Made by a program: the position numbers and the translations under genes. Of a DNA stretch of 64,000 nucleotides, positions 35,316 to 43,545 are shown piece after piece. The notes under the pieces are model-generated. The model saw only the letters and a list, made by a program, of their open reading frames with translations. It did not search any database and had not been told where the DNA came from. Every line of letters begins with the position of its first letter. Position 1 is the first letter of the stretch. The stretch spans positions 1 through 64,000 of the forward strand of contig JADCFQ010000023.1 in assembly GCA_020249435.1 (NCBI GenBank), given 5' to 3'. Source of the DNA: Roseomonas sp. (lineage in GTDB: Bacteria > Pseudomonadota > Alphaproteobacteria > Acetobacterales > Acetobacteraceae).

Positions 35316-36248
35316 ATGCTCGATGCTCTGACGCTGGACCAGCTCCGTGTACTGGCAGCAATTGCTGAAACCGGTAGCTTTACTGCGGCTGCGCGCCGGC
35401 TCAACCGGACCCAATCTGCGATCAGCCATGCGGTTGCGACGCTTGAAGGGGAATTGCGGCTGGTGCTGTTTGACCGCAGCGAGCGTAAGCCGCGCCTGAC
35501 CGAAGCCGGCCTGACGGTGCTGGCTGATGCCCGCCTGGCGATCGCCCGCATAGATCAGCTCAAGACCCGCGCTCGTGGTCTTGCCGGCGGAATTGAGAGC
35601 GAACTCCGCTTTGCTATAACTGTCTTGGCGCCGCTGCCGCCATTCGTTCAGCTTCTTGAGCGTTTCCACGCAGCCTTCCCGAGTGTTGGTGTGGAGCTTT
35701 TTGTGGAAGAAATTGGCGGCGCCGCTTTTCTGGTTCATGAGCGCGCCTGCCAAATTGGGCTCGTCGGCACGCCTAGCCTCCGGCTGGTCCCTGCAGCTGA
35801 TCTTGTCACCATCCCCGTTGGTTCCATCGAAATCGTCGCGGTCGCGCATCCAGATCACCCGCTGCTAGCCCTTGGCCGTCCGCTCACGCAAGAGGATCTC
35901 AATGAACACCTTCAGCTCGTCCCCATCAGCCGCGCGCGTTCAACCTATCCCAACGCCATAGCGCGCGAGGTATGGCGTGTGTCCGATCTTTCGGTTCGGC
36001 GCGACATGATGCTTCGTGGCATAGGCTGGGGCACAGTACCCCTGCATTTGGTGGCCGAGGATTTGGCGGCAGGCCGTTTTGCGGAACTCAAGCTTGTGAG
36101 CCGTCCGCCTGAGCTCATGCGGACGGATCTTTTCGCAATCTACAGGGTAGATTCTGTGCCTGGGCCTGCAGCGCGGTGGATTATGGAAGAGCTTCCCGGC
36201 GTGCTGCCACAACGAGATATCAAGCTTGTCCCCCGTCAGCACCTATGA
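35316..36248 (+). CDS. LysR-family transcriptional regulator
   Basis: A 310-aa regulator with an N-terminal winged helix-turn-helix (TGSFTAAARRLNRTQSAIS, ~residues 17-35, then ATLEGELRLVLFDRS) and a C-terminal ligand-binding domain of the LysR substrate type. It starts at ATG 35316, divergent from the aldo/keto reductase, and probably controls that gene and itself. The inducer is unknown. Downstream lies an IS3 fragment, so any former neighbour on that side has been lost. Confidence 0.9.
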   Translation: MLDALTLDQLRVLAAIAETGSFTAAARRLNRTQSAISHAVATLEGELRLVLFDRSERKPRLTEAGLTVLADARLAIARIDQLKTRARGLAGGIESELRFAITVLAPLPPFVQLLERFHAAFPSVGVELFVEEIGGAAFLVHERACQIGLVGTPSLRLVPAADLVTIPVGSIEIVAVAHPDHPLLALGRPLTQEDLNEHLQLVPISRARSTYPNAIAREVWRVSDLSVRRDMMLRGIGWGTVPLHLVAEDLAAGRFAELKLVSRPPELMRTDLFAIYRVDSVPGPAARWIMEELPGVLPQRDIKLVPRQHL

Positions 36249-36306
36249 GACCAAGCTGACGATTTGAGTAACGGAGGGTTTCTGGGTCATCGTAACCCCA
36301 AGGAAA

Positions 36307-36459
36307 GTGAAGATGAGCCGGAAATCCTCCGCTTTTCTCACGCAGGTGCCAGCCGAAAAACTGGTCCGTGATATTCGCCGCGCTACGTACAAACGCCAAT
36401 CCGCCGAGGACGGGATCCGCTTCGTCCTGGAAGGGCTCCGCGGCGAGGCAAGCATTGCC
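36307..36459 (+). pseudogene. Truncated IS3-family transposase orfA fragment
   Basis: From GTG at 36307 the frame reads a typical IS3-family orfA N-terminus: AEKLVRDIRRATYKRQSAED then IRFVLEGLRGEASIA. Family resemblance stops abruptly after codon 51, where ELCRREGI would be expected. No orfB or right end is present. It marks an old insertion next to the guaA-bounded island. It differs from the relic at 26562, which belongs to another IS3 subgroup. Confidence 0.72.
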
Positions 36460-36461
36460 GT

Positions 36462-36533
36462 GCGCCGGTTGCGGTTTTTGCGGAAGATGGGCTGGCCTGG
36501 TTGCTGGCGGAAGGGGCAGGGCGGATGCGGTAG
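36462..36533 (+). other. Possible C-terminal remnant of an interrupted gene
   Basis: Directly after the IS fragment a different frame reads 23 protein-like codons (APVAVFAEDGLAWLLAEGAG then RMR) ending in TAG at 36531. It may be the tail of the gene that once ended opposite guaA and lost its 5' part to the IS. No family assigned. Confidence 0.3.
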
Positions 36534-36565
36534 GCGCGCAGGATCAAAGCCCTATCCGCAACCTG

Positions 36566-36738
36566 TCACTCCCACTCAATCGTCCCCGGCGGCTTCGACG
36601 TAATGTCATAGGTCGCGCGATTGATCCCGCGCACCTCATTCACAATCCGCGCCGCAACGCGGTTGAGGAAGCCCATATCAAACGGATAGACATCCGCGGT
36701 CATGCCATCCGTGCTGGTCACGGCGCGTAGTGTGCGGG
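36566..36738 (-). repeat. Displaced duplicate of the guaA 3' end (distal island boundary)
   Basis: These ~173 bases repeat the last ~57 codons of guaA (38387-38559) in the same orientation, including the final IEWE and stop. By hand count the first 165 bases differ at 10 positions; most are synonymous, with one Val-to-Ala change near the end. The copy has no upstream guaA body, and the similarity ends exactly where the nucleotidyltransferase gene stops (36739). Duplicated 3' ends of guaA are a known outcome of genomic-island integration at this gene. I read this as one of the two junctions. Confidence 0.85.
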
Positions 36739-37044
36739 CTAACTATCACTCTGGGTAAATCCTGCAAACCACTTGCATTTTTCCGAGCGGACGAAATCAA
36801 ACTCAGCCTCCTCGTCCACGGTCATGATTGTAATGTCAATCGGGAATTCGAGGCAAATGGGCTCGAGTATTTGGCGGGCAGCCTGCCCATCGGCTATGGA
36901 TCCGCAGACAAGTAGGATATCCACGTCTGACCAAGCTGACTTCGAATTTATGGCCGAACCAAAAACGTAGGCGTTAATCTTGGATGCAGATTGCAATTGG
37001 TAGATGTCGTGAGCTACAGCCTCAAGGATTAGTGTGACTGTCAC
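36739..37044 (-). CDS. MNT-type minimal nucleotidyltransferase (antitoxin-like)
   Basis: A 101-aa protein with the polymerase-beta nucleotidyltransferase signature GS-x9-D-x-D: G29-S30, then D40 and D42 in SDVD, with D70 as the likely third acidic residue. Size and motif match MNT proteins, which often act as antitoxins (AMPylating HEPN toxins) or as parts of defence loci. No HEPN partner is recognisable here. The start overlaps the stop of the 214-aa gene (ATGA at 37041-37044), so it is translationally coupled. Base composition is clearly lower in GC than the flanks. It ends exactly at the guaA-repeat border. Confidence 0.8.
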   Translation of the reverse strand: MTVTLILEAVAHDIYQLQSASKINAYVFGSAINSKSAWSDVDILLVCGSIADGQAARQILEPICLEFPIDITIMTVDEEAEFDFVRSEKCKWFAGFTQSDS

Positions 37045-37685
37045 GAAGCCAAACGCCCAAAGATCGACGACTGATCGCAGATTTCTACACCAAGTTGGTC
37101 GGCGACTTCCCTACCGAGCTGAGAAACACGGCCGTAGGGTGTATTCTTAAGGAGCACGTCAAATGGTGCAAGCGTATCATAAGCGGTGCGCACGGCGTCG
37201 GCGGTGACCTCGTAAGCGTCTGTTAATGCCACGACAATACTATCGCCAGTTTTGCGGTGTAGTCGAAAAACGTGATCGAACAACCTCTCAACTCTAACAA
37301 TATTATTGTGCTGATTAAACAGGCGTTCAATGAAGGTCAGACTGGGATTTCGGTAAAATGAAACGTTAGCCTCGTTGTTCAAAGCGCGATAAAGATCGTA
37401 CATCTTGCCCCACGCGACGCCCTTAAACTCCAAATCGTTTATCGCTCGTCCCGTCCACAGTGCCACGTTCGGAATACTTAGGATGAACTGTGTTCGAGGT
37501 TCGGTGGAAAGTAACTGCGTATAATCGGTGATCTCAACCCGTTTGGTTGAGATCACGCCAACGATGGCGGGTGGGGCTTCCTTTCGATCAATCTGGATAA
37601 CGTCACGTGCAAGGCGCACAACTCTAGCCACCTTTTCATGCTGTTGCAGGCTTCCGATGAGCCAAAATGAGTGATCCTTAGACAT
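37041..37685 (-). CDS. Unrecognised 214-aa protein, middle gene of the island cassette
   Basis: I cannot assign a family. The sequence is soluble and mixed alpha/beta, without signal or membrane segments. Notable stretches are PNVALWTGRAINDLEF, GVAWGKMYDLYRALN, VERLFDHVFRLHRKTGDS and a Gly/Asn-poor C-terminus with a polar SSIFGRL end. Conserved-looking charged residues in the second half (DHVFRLHRK, ALTDAYEVTADAVR) leave room for a catalytic role, but no known nuclease or nucleotidyltransferase motif is evident. It overlaps the HNH gene by eight bases and the MNT gene by four, so the three proteins are probably made together. AT-rich like both neighbours. Confidence 0.7.
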   Translation of the reverse strand: MSKDHSFWLIGSLQQHEKVARVVRLARDVIQIDRKEAPPAIVGVISTKRVEITDYTQLLSTEPRTQFILSIPNVALWTGRAINDLEFKGVAWGKMYDLYRALNNEANVSFYRNPSLTFIERLFNQHNNIVRVERLFDHVFRLHRKTGDSIVVALTDAYEVTADAVRTAYDTLAPFDVLLKNTPYGRVSQLGREVADQLGVEICDQSSIFGRLAS

Positions 37686-38379
37686 CTCCCACCATCATCC
37701 GGTCCATTGCTTCTGGGAATTTCATGCCTCCGTCCTTGTTAGCCACATGCCGGGCGATCAGATCATCATTATGCTGTCGAAACTCCTCCAGAGTTCTTGG
37801 TTCATGACCCACCATCAGCTTTCTATTTTGTTTTAGGATGGCGATAATGTGCTTGTTATTAGGTATAATGATACCAAGAATTTTACGATACCAGACCGAC
37901 AGGGTTTCACTCTCGAGATCGAAGCGCGCTTCGGAACTCGGCCCATATTGCTCAAATATCACTCTATTACCACACAAGAGTGGCTCAATTGCATTACGAA
38001 CTTCTTCGCGAGAAATATAAGTACAAATACCAAACAAATTGGCGAGTCGTTCGGCCCTTGTATGCTTCCACTGTCGTATTGTGTCGTCCGTAAACTCCCG
38101 TGGTGCCTTATCGATCATGGTATGGCAGTTGGCGCAGAGAAGAATTAGGTTTTCGTATGACCCTCGCTCTTTATTCGTCAATTCCAGACTTGATCGTGGG
38201 CCATTTTTGCTCGCGGCTATAATGTGGGCCATTTCGCCGAAATGAATTGTCTTGCCGTTAGACGTCTCTACGAACAAATGCTGAAGACAGTTAGGATTTT
38301 GACAATAACCGGCAGAGTCCGCGAAAAGCCTTATCTTTGTTCCGGCGTCAGGATTTGCATCTCCACGACAGCATTTCAT
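37678..38379 (-). CDS. HNH endonuclease family protein
   Basis: A 233-aa protein with an N-terminal HNH domain. Zinc-type cysteines C26/C31 (YCQNPNC) and C82/C85 (CANC) frame H52 (EMAHIIAAS), N77 (YENLILL) and H86. The C-terminal ~130 residues (SREEVRNAIEPLL to the end) are not recognised and may sense or bind a partner. ATG at 38379 lies seven bases beyond the guaA stop. The only Shine-Dalgarno-like sequence, GGGAG, sits in guaA's final codons. It is first in a three-gene overlapping cassette in a low-GC island. A DNA-cleaving role, for example against phage, is plausible but inferred. Confidence 0.85.
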   Translation of the reverse strand: MKCCRGDANPDAGTKIRLFADSAGYCQNPNCLQHLFVETSNGKTIHFGEMAHIIAASKNGPRSSLELTNKERGSYENLILLCANCHTMIDKAPREFTDDTIRQWKHTRAERLANLFGICTYISREEVRNAIEPLLCGNRVIFEQYGPSSEARFDLESETLSVWYRKILGIIIPNNKHIIAILKQNRKLMVGHEPRTLEEFRQHNDDLIARHVANKDGGMKFPEAMDRMMVGDV

Positions 38380-38386
38380 AATATTT

Positions 38387-38559
38387 TCACTCCCACTCAA
38401 TCGTCCCCGGCGGCTTCGACGTGATGTCATAAGTCACGCGATTGATCCCGCGCACCTCATTCACAATCCGCGCCGCAACACGATTAAGAAAACCCATATC
38501 AAACGGATAGACATCCGCCGTCATGCCATCCGTGCTGGTCACGGCACGTAGCGCGCAGG
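38387..38559 (-). repeat. guaA 3' end matching the displaced copy (proximal island boundary)
   Basis: This in-gene segment pairs with 36566-36738 as a diverged direct repeat. Between them lie only the three cassette genes. Similarity starts at the guaA stop codon and extends to about the ACALRAV codons. Because both copies encode a nearly identical protein end, either could be the original or the imported one. Confidence 0.85.
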
Positions 38560-39967
38560 CTTGGTCGTAACTCCGCCCATCGCCCATCACGCCCACGGTG
38601 CGCACCGGCAGCAGCACGGCAAAAGCCTGCCAGATCGCATCATACAAACCGGCATTGCGAATTTCTTCCAGGAACACGCTATCCACGCGGCGCAGCAGAT
38701 CGGCCTTTTCGCGCGTCACCTCACCGGGGATGCGAATGGCCAGGCCCGGCCCCGGGAAGGGATGGCGGCCCACAATTTCTTCCGGGATGCCAAGCTCCCG
38801 CCCCAGCGCGCGCACCTCATCCTTGAACAGGTCGCGCAAGGGCTCCACCAGCTGCATGCGCATATGCGCGGGCAGGCCGCCAACATTATGGTGCGATTTG
38901 ATCGTGACCGATGGCCCACCAGTGGCGGAGACACTCTCGATCACATCCGGATACAGCGTACCCTGCGCGAGGAAATCCGCACCGCCCAGCTTGTTCTGTT
39001 CATCCTCGAAAACTTCAATGAACAGCCGCCCAATGGTCTTGCGCTTCACCTCCGGGTCCGTCACGCCGGAAAGCTGGCCCAGAAACAAATGCGATGCATC
39101 GCGATGGATCAGCTTGATGTTGAAACGATCCCGAAAGGTGCTGACCACCTGTTCGCTCTCATTGGCGCGCATCAGGCCATGATCCACATAAATGCAGGTC
39201 AATTGATCGCCAATCGCCTCATGAATCAGCACCGCGGCGACCGAGCTATCAACGCCGCCGGAAAGCCCACAGACAACGCGCCCTTTGCCCACCTGGGCAC
39301 GAATGCGCGCCACCGCTTCCTGGCGGAAGCCGGCCATGGTCCAATCACCGGCGCAGCCGCAAACCCCATGGGTGAAATTCTTGAGCAACGCCGCGCCATG
39401 CGGGGTATGCACCACTTCCGGGTGGAACATGGTGCCGTAAAACTGCCGCGCATCATCGGCGATCACGGCGAAGGGCGCGCCCTCACTGCTTGCGACACTC
39501 CGAAACCCAGGCGGTAGCGCGGTGATGCGATCACCATGGCTCATCCAAACCTGTTCACGCGCCCCCTTGGCCCAAACCCCGCGCGTGATGGCGCATTCGC
39601 CAGTTACGTCCACAAAGGCGCGGCCGAATTCGCGGTGATCGGAAGGCTCCACCAGGCCGCCTAATTGCGCCGCCAAAGTTTGCTGTCCGTAACAAATCCC
39701 CAGTATCGGCACGCCAAGGGTGAATACGGCATCCGGCGCGCGCGGGCTTTCGCCCTCATTCACGCTGGCCGGCCCGCCGGATAGGATAATGCCGCGCGGC
39801 GCAAAGGCGCGGATGCGTGCCTCGGGCGCGTGGTGAAAGGGCCAAACCTCGCAATACACGCCGGATTCTCGCACGCGGCGCGCAATCAGCTGCGTCACCT
39901 GGCTACCGAAATCGAGGATCAGCACATGATCGTGCCGGGGGGCGGAGTCTTGCGGATGAGCGGCCAT
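38387..39967 (-). CDS. guaA: GMP synthase (glutamine-hydrolysing)
   Basis: Makes GMP from XMP, ATP and glutamine. The 526-aa protein has the class-I glutamine amidotransferase half ([15 protein letters not shown], catalytic Cys in GICYGQQ, His-Pro-Glu in FHPEV), the PP-loop ATPase half ([15 protein letters not shown]) and the dimerisation domain ending [12 protein letters not shown] at 39967 is preferred over a GTG five codons upstream. The gene is intact, but its last ~57 codons occur again at 36566-36738, showing that something integrated or recombined at its 3' end. Confidence 0.95.
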   Translation of the reverse strand: MAAHPQDSAPRHDHVLILDFGSQVTQLIARRVRESGVYCEVWPFHHAPEARIRAFAPRGIILSGGPASVNEGESPRAPDAVFTLGVPILGICYGQQTLAAQLGGLVEPSDHREFGRAFVDVTGECAITRGVWAKGAREQVWMSHGDRITALPPGFRSVASSEGAPFAVIADDARQFYGTMFHPEVVHTPHGAALLKNFTHGVCGCAGDWTMAGFRQEAVARIRAQVGKGRVVCGLSGGVDSSVAAVLIHEAIGDQLTCIYVDHGLMRANESEQVVSTFRDRFNIKLIHRDASHLFLGQLSGVTDPEVKRKTIGRLFIEVFEDEQNKLGGADFLAQGTLYPDVIESVSATGGPSVTIKSHHNVGGLPAHMRMQLVEPLRDLFKDEVRALGRELGIPEEIVGRHPFPGPGLAIRIPGEVTREKADLLRRVDSVFLEEIRNAGLYDAIWQAFAVLLPVRTVGVMGDGRSYDQACALRAVTSTDGMTADVYPFDMGFLNRVAARIVNEVRGINRVTYDITSKPPGTIEWE

Positions 39968-40002
39968 GCGGGCTTGCACCACAAGCCGCGCCTTGGGGCA
40001 AG

Positions 40003-40581
40003 TTACGCTTCAGGCGCCGCCGCGGTCGCAGCCAGCAACGTGTCAATCGGCTCCCATAGCATCGCCACCTGCTCCACGTGCTGGCCGCCGACACGGGTCT
40101 GGCCGCGCGCCACCACCCGCCCGCCCAGATGGCGGTAGAACCATTGGGTTGGGTTGTCGCGCAGCACCCAAACCATGGCCGAACGGCACCCCACCACCCG
40201 CAAATGCGCCGCCGCCGCGCGCATCAGGCGCCGCCCCGTGCCGCGGTCCCGGTAATCCTCATTCAAATAGAGCGTATTGATCTCCCCATCCGCCAGCCCC
40301 CCACGGCGGGACCGCCCGCCAGAGGCAAAGCCGATGATCGTCGCCTCATCCGGGGCGCTGCCTTCCGGCGCGTCATCACCGGATGCGACCGCGACAAACA
40401 CGGCATAGCCGCCGCGCCGATCGAACATGTCACGCTGATAGCCAGCGGCCAGGCGGGTCGCGGAAAGCCCGGCCAGATAGGCATCGGGCAGAATGCCGGC
40501 ATAGGCGCTGCGCCATACCGCGACATGCAGCGCGCCAATCGCGGCGGCATCGCTGGCACGGGCGCGGCGGATCGCGATCAT
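40003..40581 (-). CDS. GNAT-family N-acetyltransferase
   Basis: A 192-aa GNAT protein. [20 protein letters not shown] is the usual N-terminal strand and helix, and the acetyl-CoA loop is [20 protein letters not shown], followed by [16 protein letters not shown] at 40581 overlaps the stop of the rsmB-like gene upstream (ATGA), so it is translationally coupled. The acceptor substrate is unknown. It sits between rsmB and guaA, all on the minus strand, and could be co-transcribed with guaA. Confidence 0.88.
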   Translation of the reverse strand: MIAIRRARASDAAAIGALHVAVWRSAYAGILPDAYLAGLSATRLAAGYQRDMFDRRGGYAVFVAVASGDDAPEGSAPDEATIIGFASGGRSRRGGLADGEINTLYLNEDYRDRGTGRRLMRAAAAHLRVVGCRSAMVWVLRDNPTQWFYRHLGGRVVARGQTRVGGQHVEQVAMLWEPIDTLLAATAAAPEA

Positions 40582-41903
40582 GGCTTTCTTTCCAGTACAG
40601 CACAGAAGAATCCATCCGTACCTTGCGCGCCCGGGGAAAGGCGCAACCATGGCCCGGCGCAGGGCTGCGCGACATCAGGGCATAGCGCGGGCCATAGCGC
40701 TTCCAGCGCCACTGGCGCGAAATCCGGGTTGTTTGCCAGGAAGCTTTCCATCTGCTCCTCATTCTCTGCCGGCAATACGGAACAGGTAGCGTAGACCAAT
40801 CTGCCGCCCGGACGCACCAATTCTCTTGCCCTGTCGAGAATGTTATTTTGCACTGCAATAAGCTCGGCCAAATCGGCGGGGCGGGTGCGCAGCCGCGCAT
40901 CCGGGTTGCGCCGCCAGGTGCCGGTGCCGGTGCAGGGCGCATCCACCAAAACGCGATCAAAGCTGCCGGCGCGGCGCTTGGCCCAGCGGTCCCCGGACTC
41001 CAGCAAATGCCTCTCGGCATTATCCACCCCGGCACGCCGGAAGCGCAAAGCCGCCCCTTCCAGCCGGGGGGCCGAGGTATCGCAGGCGGTGATCTTGCCC
41101 CTATTACCCATGGTGGCCGCCATCGCCAGCGTCTTGCCTCCGGCGCCGGCACAGTAATCAGCCACCCGCATACCCGGGCGGGCATCAGCCAAAAGGGCAA
41201 TCAATTGGCTGCCTTCATCCTGCACTTCGATCAGGCCGGATTTGAAGGCCGCCGTGCCCGTGACCGGCCGGCGCGATGGCACCCGCAGCCCCCAGGGGGA
41301 AAATTGGGTGGGTTCCGTGGCAATGCCCTCGGCGGCCAGGGCGGCAGCGGCTTCCTCGCGCGAACCGCGCAGCAGATTGGCGCGCAGATCAAGCCCAGCC
41401 GGTTGTTCCATGGCGGCGGCTTCTGCGGCCAGATCCGCCCCGAAACGCGCCTTGAAATCGGGCAACAGCCAATCGGGCAGGTTGAAGCGCACCCCTTCCG
41501 GCATATCCGAGTGCAGCAATTCCCGCCCGGCCATGATCCGCACCGCACGCGCTTCGGCAGCATTCAGGGGCGCAGCGCCATAGCCTTCGCCGGAAAAGCC
41601 CCTGCCGATATCGGCCTCTGTCCAGCGAGCCACCAGCACCAGATAGGCCATGAGCAATAGGCGCGGCGAGGGTTCAGCCTGCAGCCGCGCCAGGTTCCAA
41701 TCCAGCCGTAGCCTTTGCCGCACCACACCCCAGACCCATTCGCTGACCGTGCGCCGATCCCCCCCGCCAATAAAGCGCCTGGCGCGGAAGAAATCACTCG
41801 CCACCGCATCGGCGGGGCGGCGACGGGCATCGGGGGCAAAGCATTGGGCTTCGAGCGCACTCAGCAGCTCAATCGCCGCGGCAAGTCTGGCGGAAGGGGT
41901 CAC
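40578..41903 (-). CDS. RsmB-type 16S rRNA (cytosine-C5) methyltransferase
   Basis: A ~441-aa NOL1/NOP2/Sun-family methyltransferase. The C-terminal catalytic domain shows CAGAGGKTLAMAA (SAM loop), VLVDAPCTGTGTW (motif IV with the Pro-Cys pair) and VYATCSVLPAENEEQ (motif VI Thr-Cys nucleophile). The N-terminal ~200 residues match the NusB-like/PUA-like leader of the family. It methylates 16S rRNA cytosine, probably C967, using SAM. GTG at 41903 is chosen; another GTG at 41954 would add 17 residues. It overlaps the GNAT start by four bases. Adjacency of rsmB and guaA is common in alphaproteobacteria. Confidence 0.88.
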   Translation of the reverse strand: MTPSARLAAAIELLSALEAQCFAPDARRRPADAVASDFFRARRFIGGGDRRTVSEWVWGVVRQRLRLDWNLARLQAEPSPRLLLMAYLVLVARWTEADIGRGFSGEGYGAAPLNAAEARAVRIMAGRELLHSDMPEGVRFNLPDWLLPDFKARFGADLAAEAAAMEQPAGLDLRANLLRGSREEAAAALAAEGIATEPTQFSPWGLRVPSRRPVTGTAAFKSGLIEVQDEGSQLIALLADARPGMRVADYCAGAGGKTLAMAATMGNRGKITACDTSAPRLEGAALRFRRAGVDNAERHLLESGDRWAKRRAGSFDRVLVDAPCTGTGTWRRNPDARLRTRPADLAELIAVQNNILDRARELVRPGGRLVYATCSVLPAENEEQMESFLANNPDFAPVALEALWPALCPDVAQPCAGPWLRLSPGAQGTDGFFCAVLERKP

Positions 41904-42031
41904 GGGGGGAGCATCACGGCAGAAGCGCCCCCTGGCAAGGCCCACCCCCTTCACCTTTTGCGCTGCCTTGTTTTAGGCTGCGATCAGGAACGGCGAGGCA
42001 CATCGCCCAAAACGACTTGAGGAAGCGCTGC

Positions 42032-43141
42032 ATGCATCTTGGCTTGTTCATGATGCCGCTCCATCCACCGGGGCGGCCCATGCATGAAACCCTGGCAGAG
42101 GATACGGAAAAATCCCTGCTCGCGGACCGCCTGGGCTTTCAGGAGGTCTGGGTGGGGGAACATTTCTCCGCCACCTCAGAACCCATAGCCTCGCCCTTGA
42201 TGTTCATGGCGGGGCTGGTGCATCGCACGAGCCTGACTTTCGGGACCGGCGTGATCAATCTGCCAAACCACCACCCGGCCATTGTGGCGGCAGAGGTCGC
42301 GCAATTCGACCATATGGCGCAGGGGCGCTTCATGATGGGGATTGGCGCGGGGGGCCTTTCTTCAGATTTTGAGCTGTTTGGCGATATCGAGCCCAAGGAA
42401 CGCGGCAAGCGCATGGTGGAATCGATTGAAACCATCCAGCGCATCTGGGCGGCTGAGCCACCTTATGATGTGGGTGGCGAGAACTGGCCGGTGAAGATTT
42501 CGCGCAATGTGCTGCCGGAATATGGTGTGGGTTTTATGCCGAAACCCTTCCAGCCGGGCGGGCCTTCCATTCATGTCTCGGCGCGGTCCAAGGATTCGCA
42601 GGGTGTGGCGCTGGCGGCCAAGCGCGGCTGGGGCGTGATCAGCGCCAATTTCGTGGCGCACCGGATTCTCGCTGGCCATTGGCAAAGCTTCGCCGCCGGC
42701 CAGCGCGAAGCGGGGCAGGCGCCGGATGGGGCGCGCTGGCGCATGGCGCGGAATTTCGTGATTGCCGCAACCGATGCCGAAGCCCGCGCCCGCGCCACCG
42801 CGCCGGAAGGCGCCACGCGTTATTACTTCGACTATCTGGGGAGTCTGGCGAAACGCGCCGGCCTTGCCGCCACCATGACGCCGCGTGACGACATGGACCA
42901 TAACTCGGCCACGGCCGAGGATATGATTGACGCTTGCGTGATCGCCGGCAGCCCGCGCACGGTTCTCGATAAGCTGATTGCGCTGCGCGAAGAAGCCGGC
43001 CCCTATGGCCATGTGTTGATGGCCGGCCTTGATTGGTCCGGCCCCAATGCCGCTTGGGAGGCTGAGAGCATGGCGCGGCTCGCGCAGGAAGTCATGCCAA
43101 GGCTGCGCCAGCATCTGGATCGGCGCGCGGCGGCGGAGTGA
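42032..43141 (+). CDS. LLM-class flavin-dependent oxidoreductase (luciferase-like)
   Basis: A 369-aa TIM-barrel monooxygenase of the luciferase family, starting MHLGLFMMPLHPPGRP, with WVGEHF, TGVINLPNHHPAIVAAEVAQFD and GRFMMGIGAGGL. It belongs to a different branch from the DszA-type pair at 16327 and 19311. ATG at 42032 is supported by TGAGGAAG about ten bases upstream. It needs reduced flavin from a partner reductase, none of which is nearby. It stands alone, divergent from the rsmB-like gene. The substrate is unknown. Confidence 0.9.
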   Translation: MHLGLFMMPLHPPGRPMHETLAEDTEKSLLADRLGFQEVWVGEHFSATSEPIASPLMFMAGLVHRTSLTFGTGVINLPNHHPAIVAAEVAQFDHMAQGRFMMGIGAGGLSSDFELFGDIEPKERGKRMVESIETIQRIWAAEPPYDVGGENWPVKISRNVLPEYGVGFMPKPFQPGGPSIHVSARSKDSQGVALAAKRGWGVISANFVAHRILAGHWQSFAAGQREAGQAPDGARWRMARNFVIAATDAEARARATAPEGATRYYFDYLGSLAKRAGLAATMTPRDDMDHNSATAEDMIDACVIAGSPRTVLDKLIALREEAGPYGHVLMAGLDWSGPNAAWEAESMARLAQEVMPRLRQHLDRRAAAE

Positions 43142-43230
43142 ACCAAAAAAACTGAGGGGTGGGCGTAAATTTCCACCAGAGGTGTCGAATCTTCAGAAGT
43201 TTATTTACGAATCTCGGCTAGATTAGCCTC

Positions 43231-43545
43231 ATGACGAAAACCATCCCCGGCGGCATCAATGCCGCGATGAATGCGACGCTGAGCGGCATGCAGCGAGCCG
43301 TGGAGCGTCTGGAAATGGCGGCAATACGCCTGGCCAATACTACCGCAGCGCCAGAACGGCCTGTTTATGTCCCGCCCCCACCACGAGAGGGCATCGGTTC
43401 CGGCATCGCCGCCATTCAAGGGCAGGAAGCCCTGGAGACGGCTTTTGTAGACGTCATGATCGCAAAACGCGCTTATGAAGCCAATGCCAAAGCGTTTCGT
43501 TTCATCTCAGCGACCGAGGATTGGCCCTTCAACCGAGGGTTCTAA
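43231..43545 (+). CDS. Orphan small protein resembling the FlgC/FlgG flagellar rod C-terminus
   Basis: A 104-aa protein. The N-terminal ~45 residues (GINAAMNATLSGMQRAVERL then a heptad-like helix) resemble the helical end of flagellar rod proteins. The C-terminal stretch QEALETAFVDVMIAKRAYEA then NAKAFRF matches the flagellar basal-body-rod C-terminal motif. The usual central domain is replaced by a Pro-rich linker (PPPPREGIGSG). No other flagellar gene is in the window. The 3' end overlaps the convergent prmA gene by 39 bases. It could be a miniaturised or repurposed rod-like protein. Confidence 0.7.
   Translation: MTKTIPGGINAAMNATLSGMQRAVERLEMAAIRLANTTAAPERPVYVPPPPREGIGSGIAAIQGQEALETAFVDVMIAKRAYEANAKAFRFISATEDWPFNRGF

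Noticed and set aside
36739-37685. Classic HEPN-MNT toxin-antitoxin pair
   Set aside because: The MNT part is clear, but the 214-aa partner lacks a recognisable HEPN R-x4-6-H motif and is larger than typical HEPN toxins, so the pair cannot be named as such.
36731-38386. Integrase or recombinase within the guaA-bounded island
   Set aside because: All frames between the repeats were considered; only the HNH, the 214-aa and the MNT genes have coding character, and none has recombinase motifs.
38561-39517. 318-aa plus-strand open frame across guaA
   Set aside because: Antisense to the intact guaA gene; composition is the His/Gln/Arg-rich shadow type.
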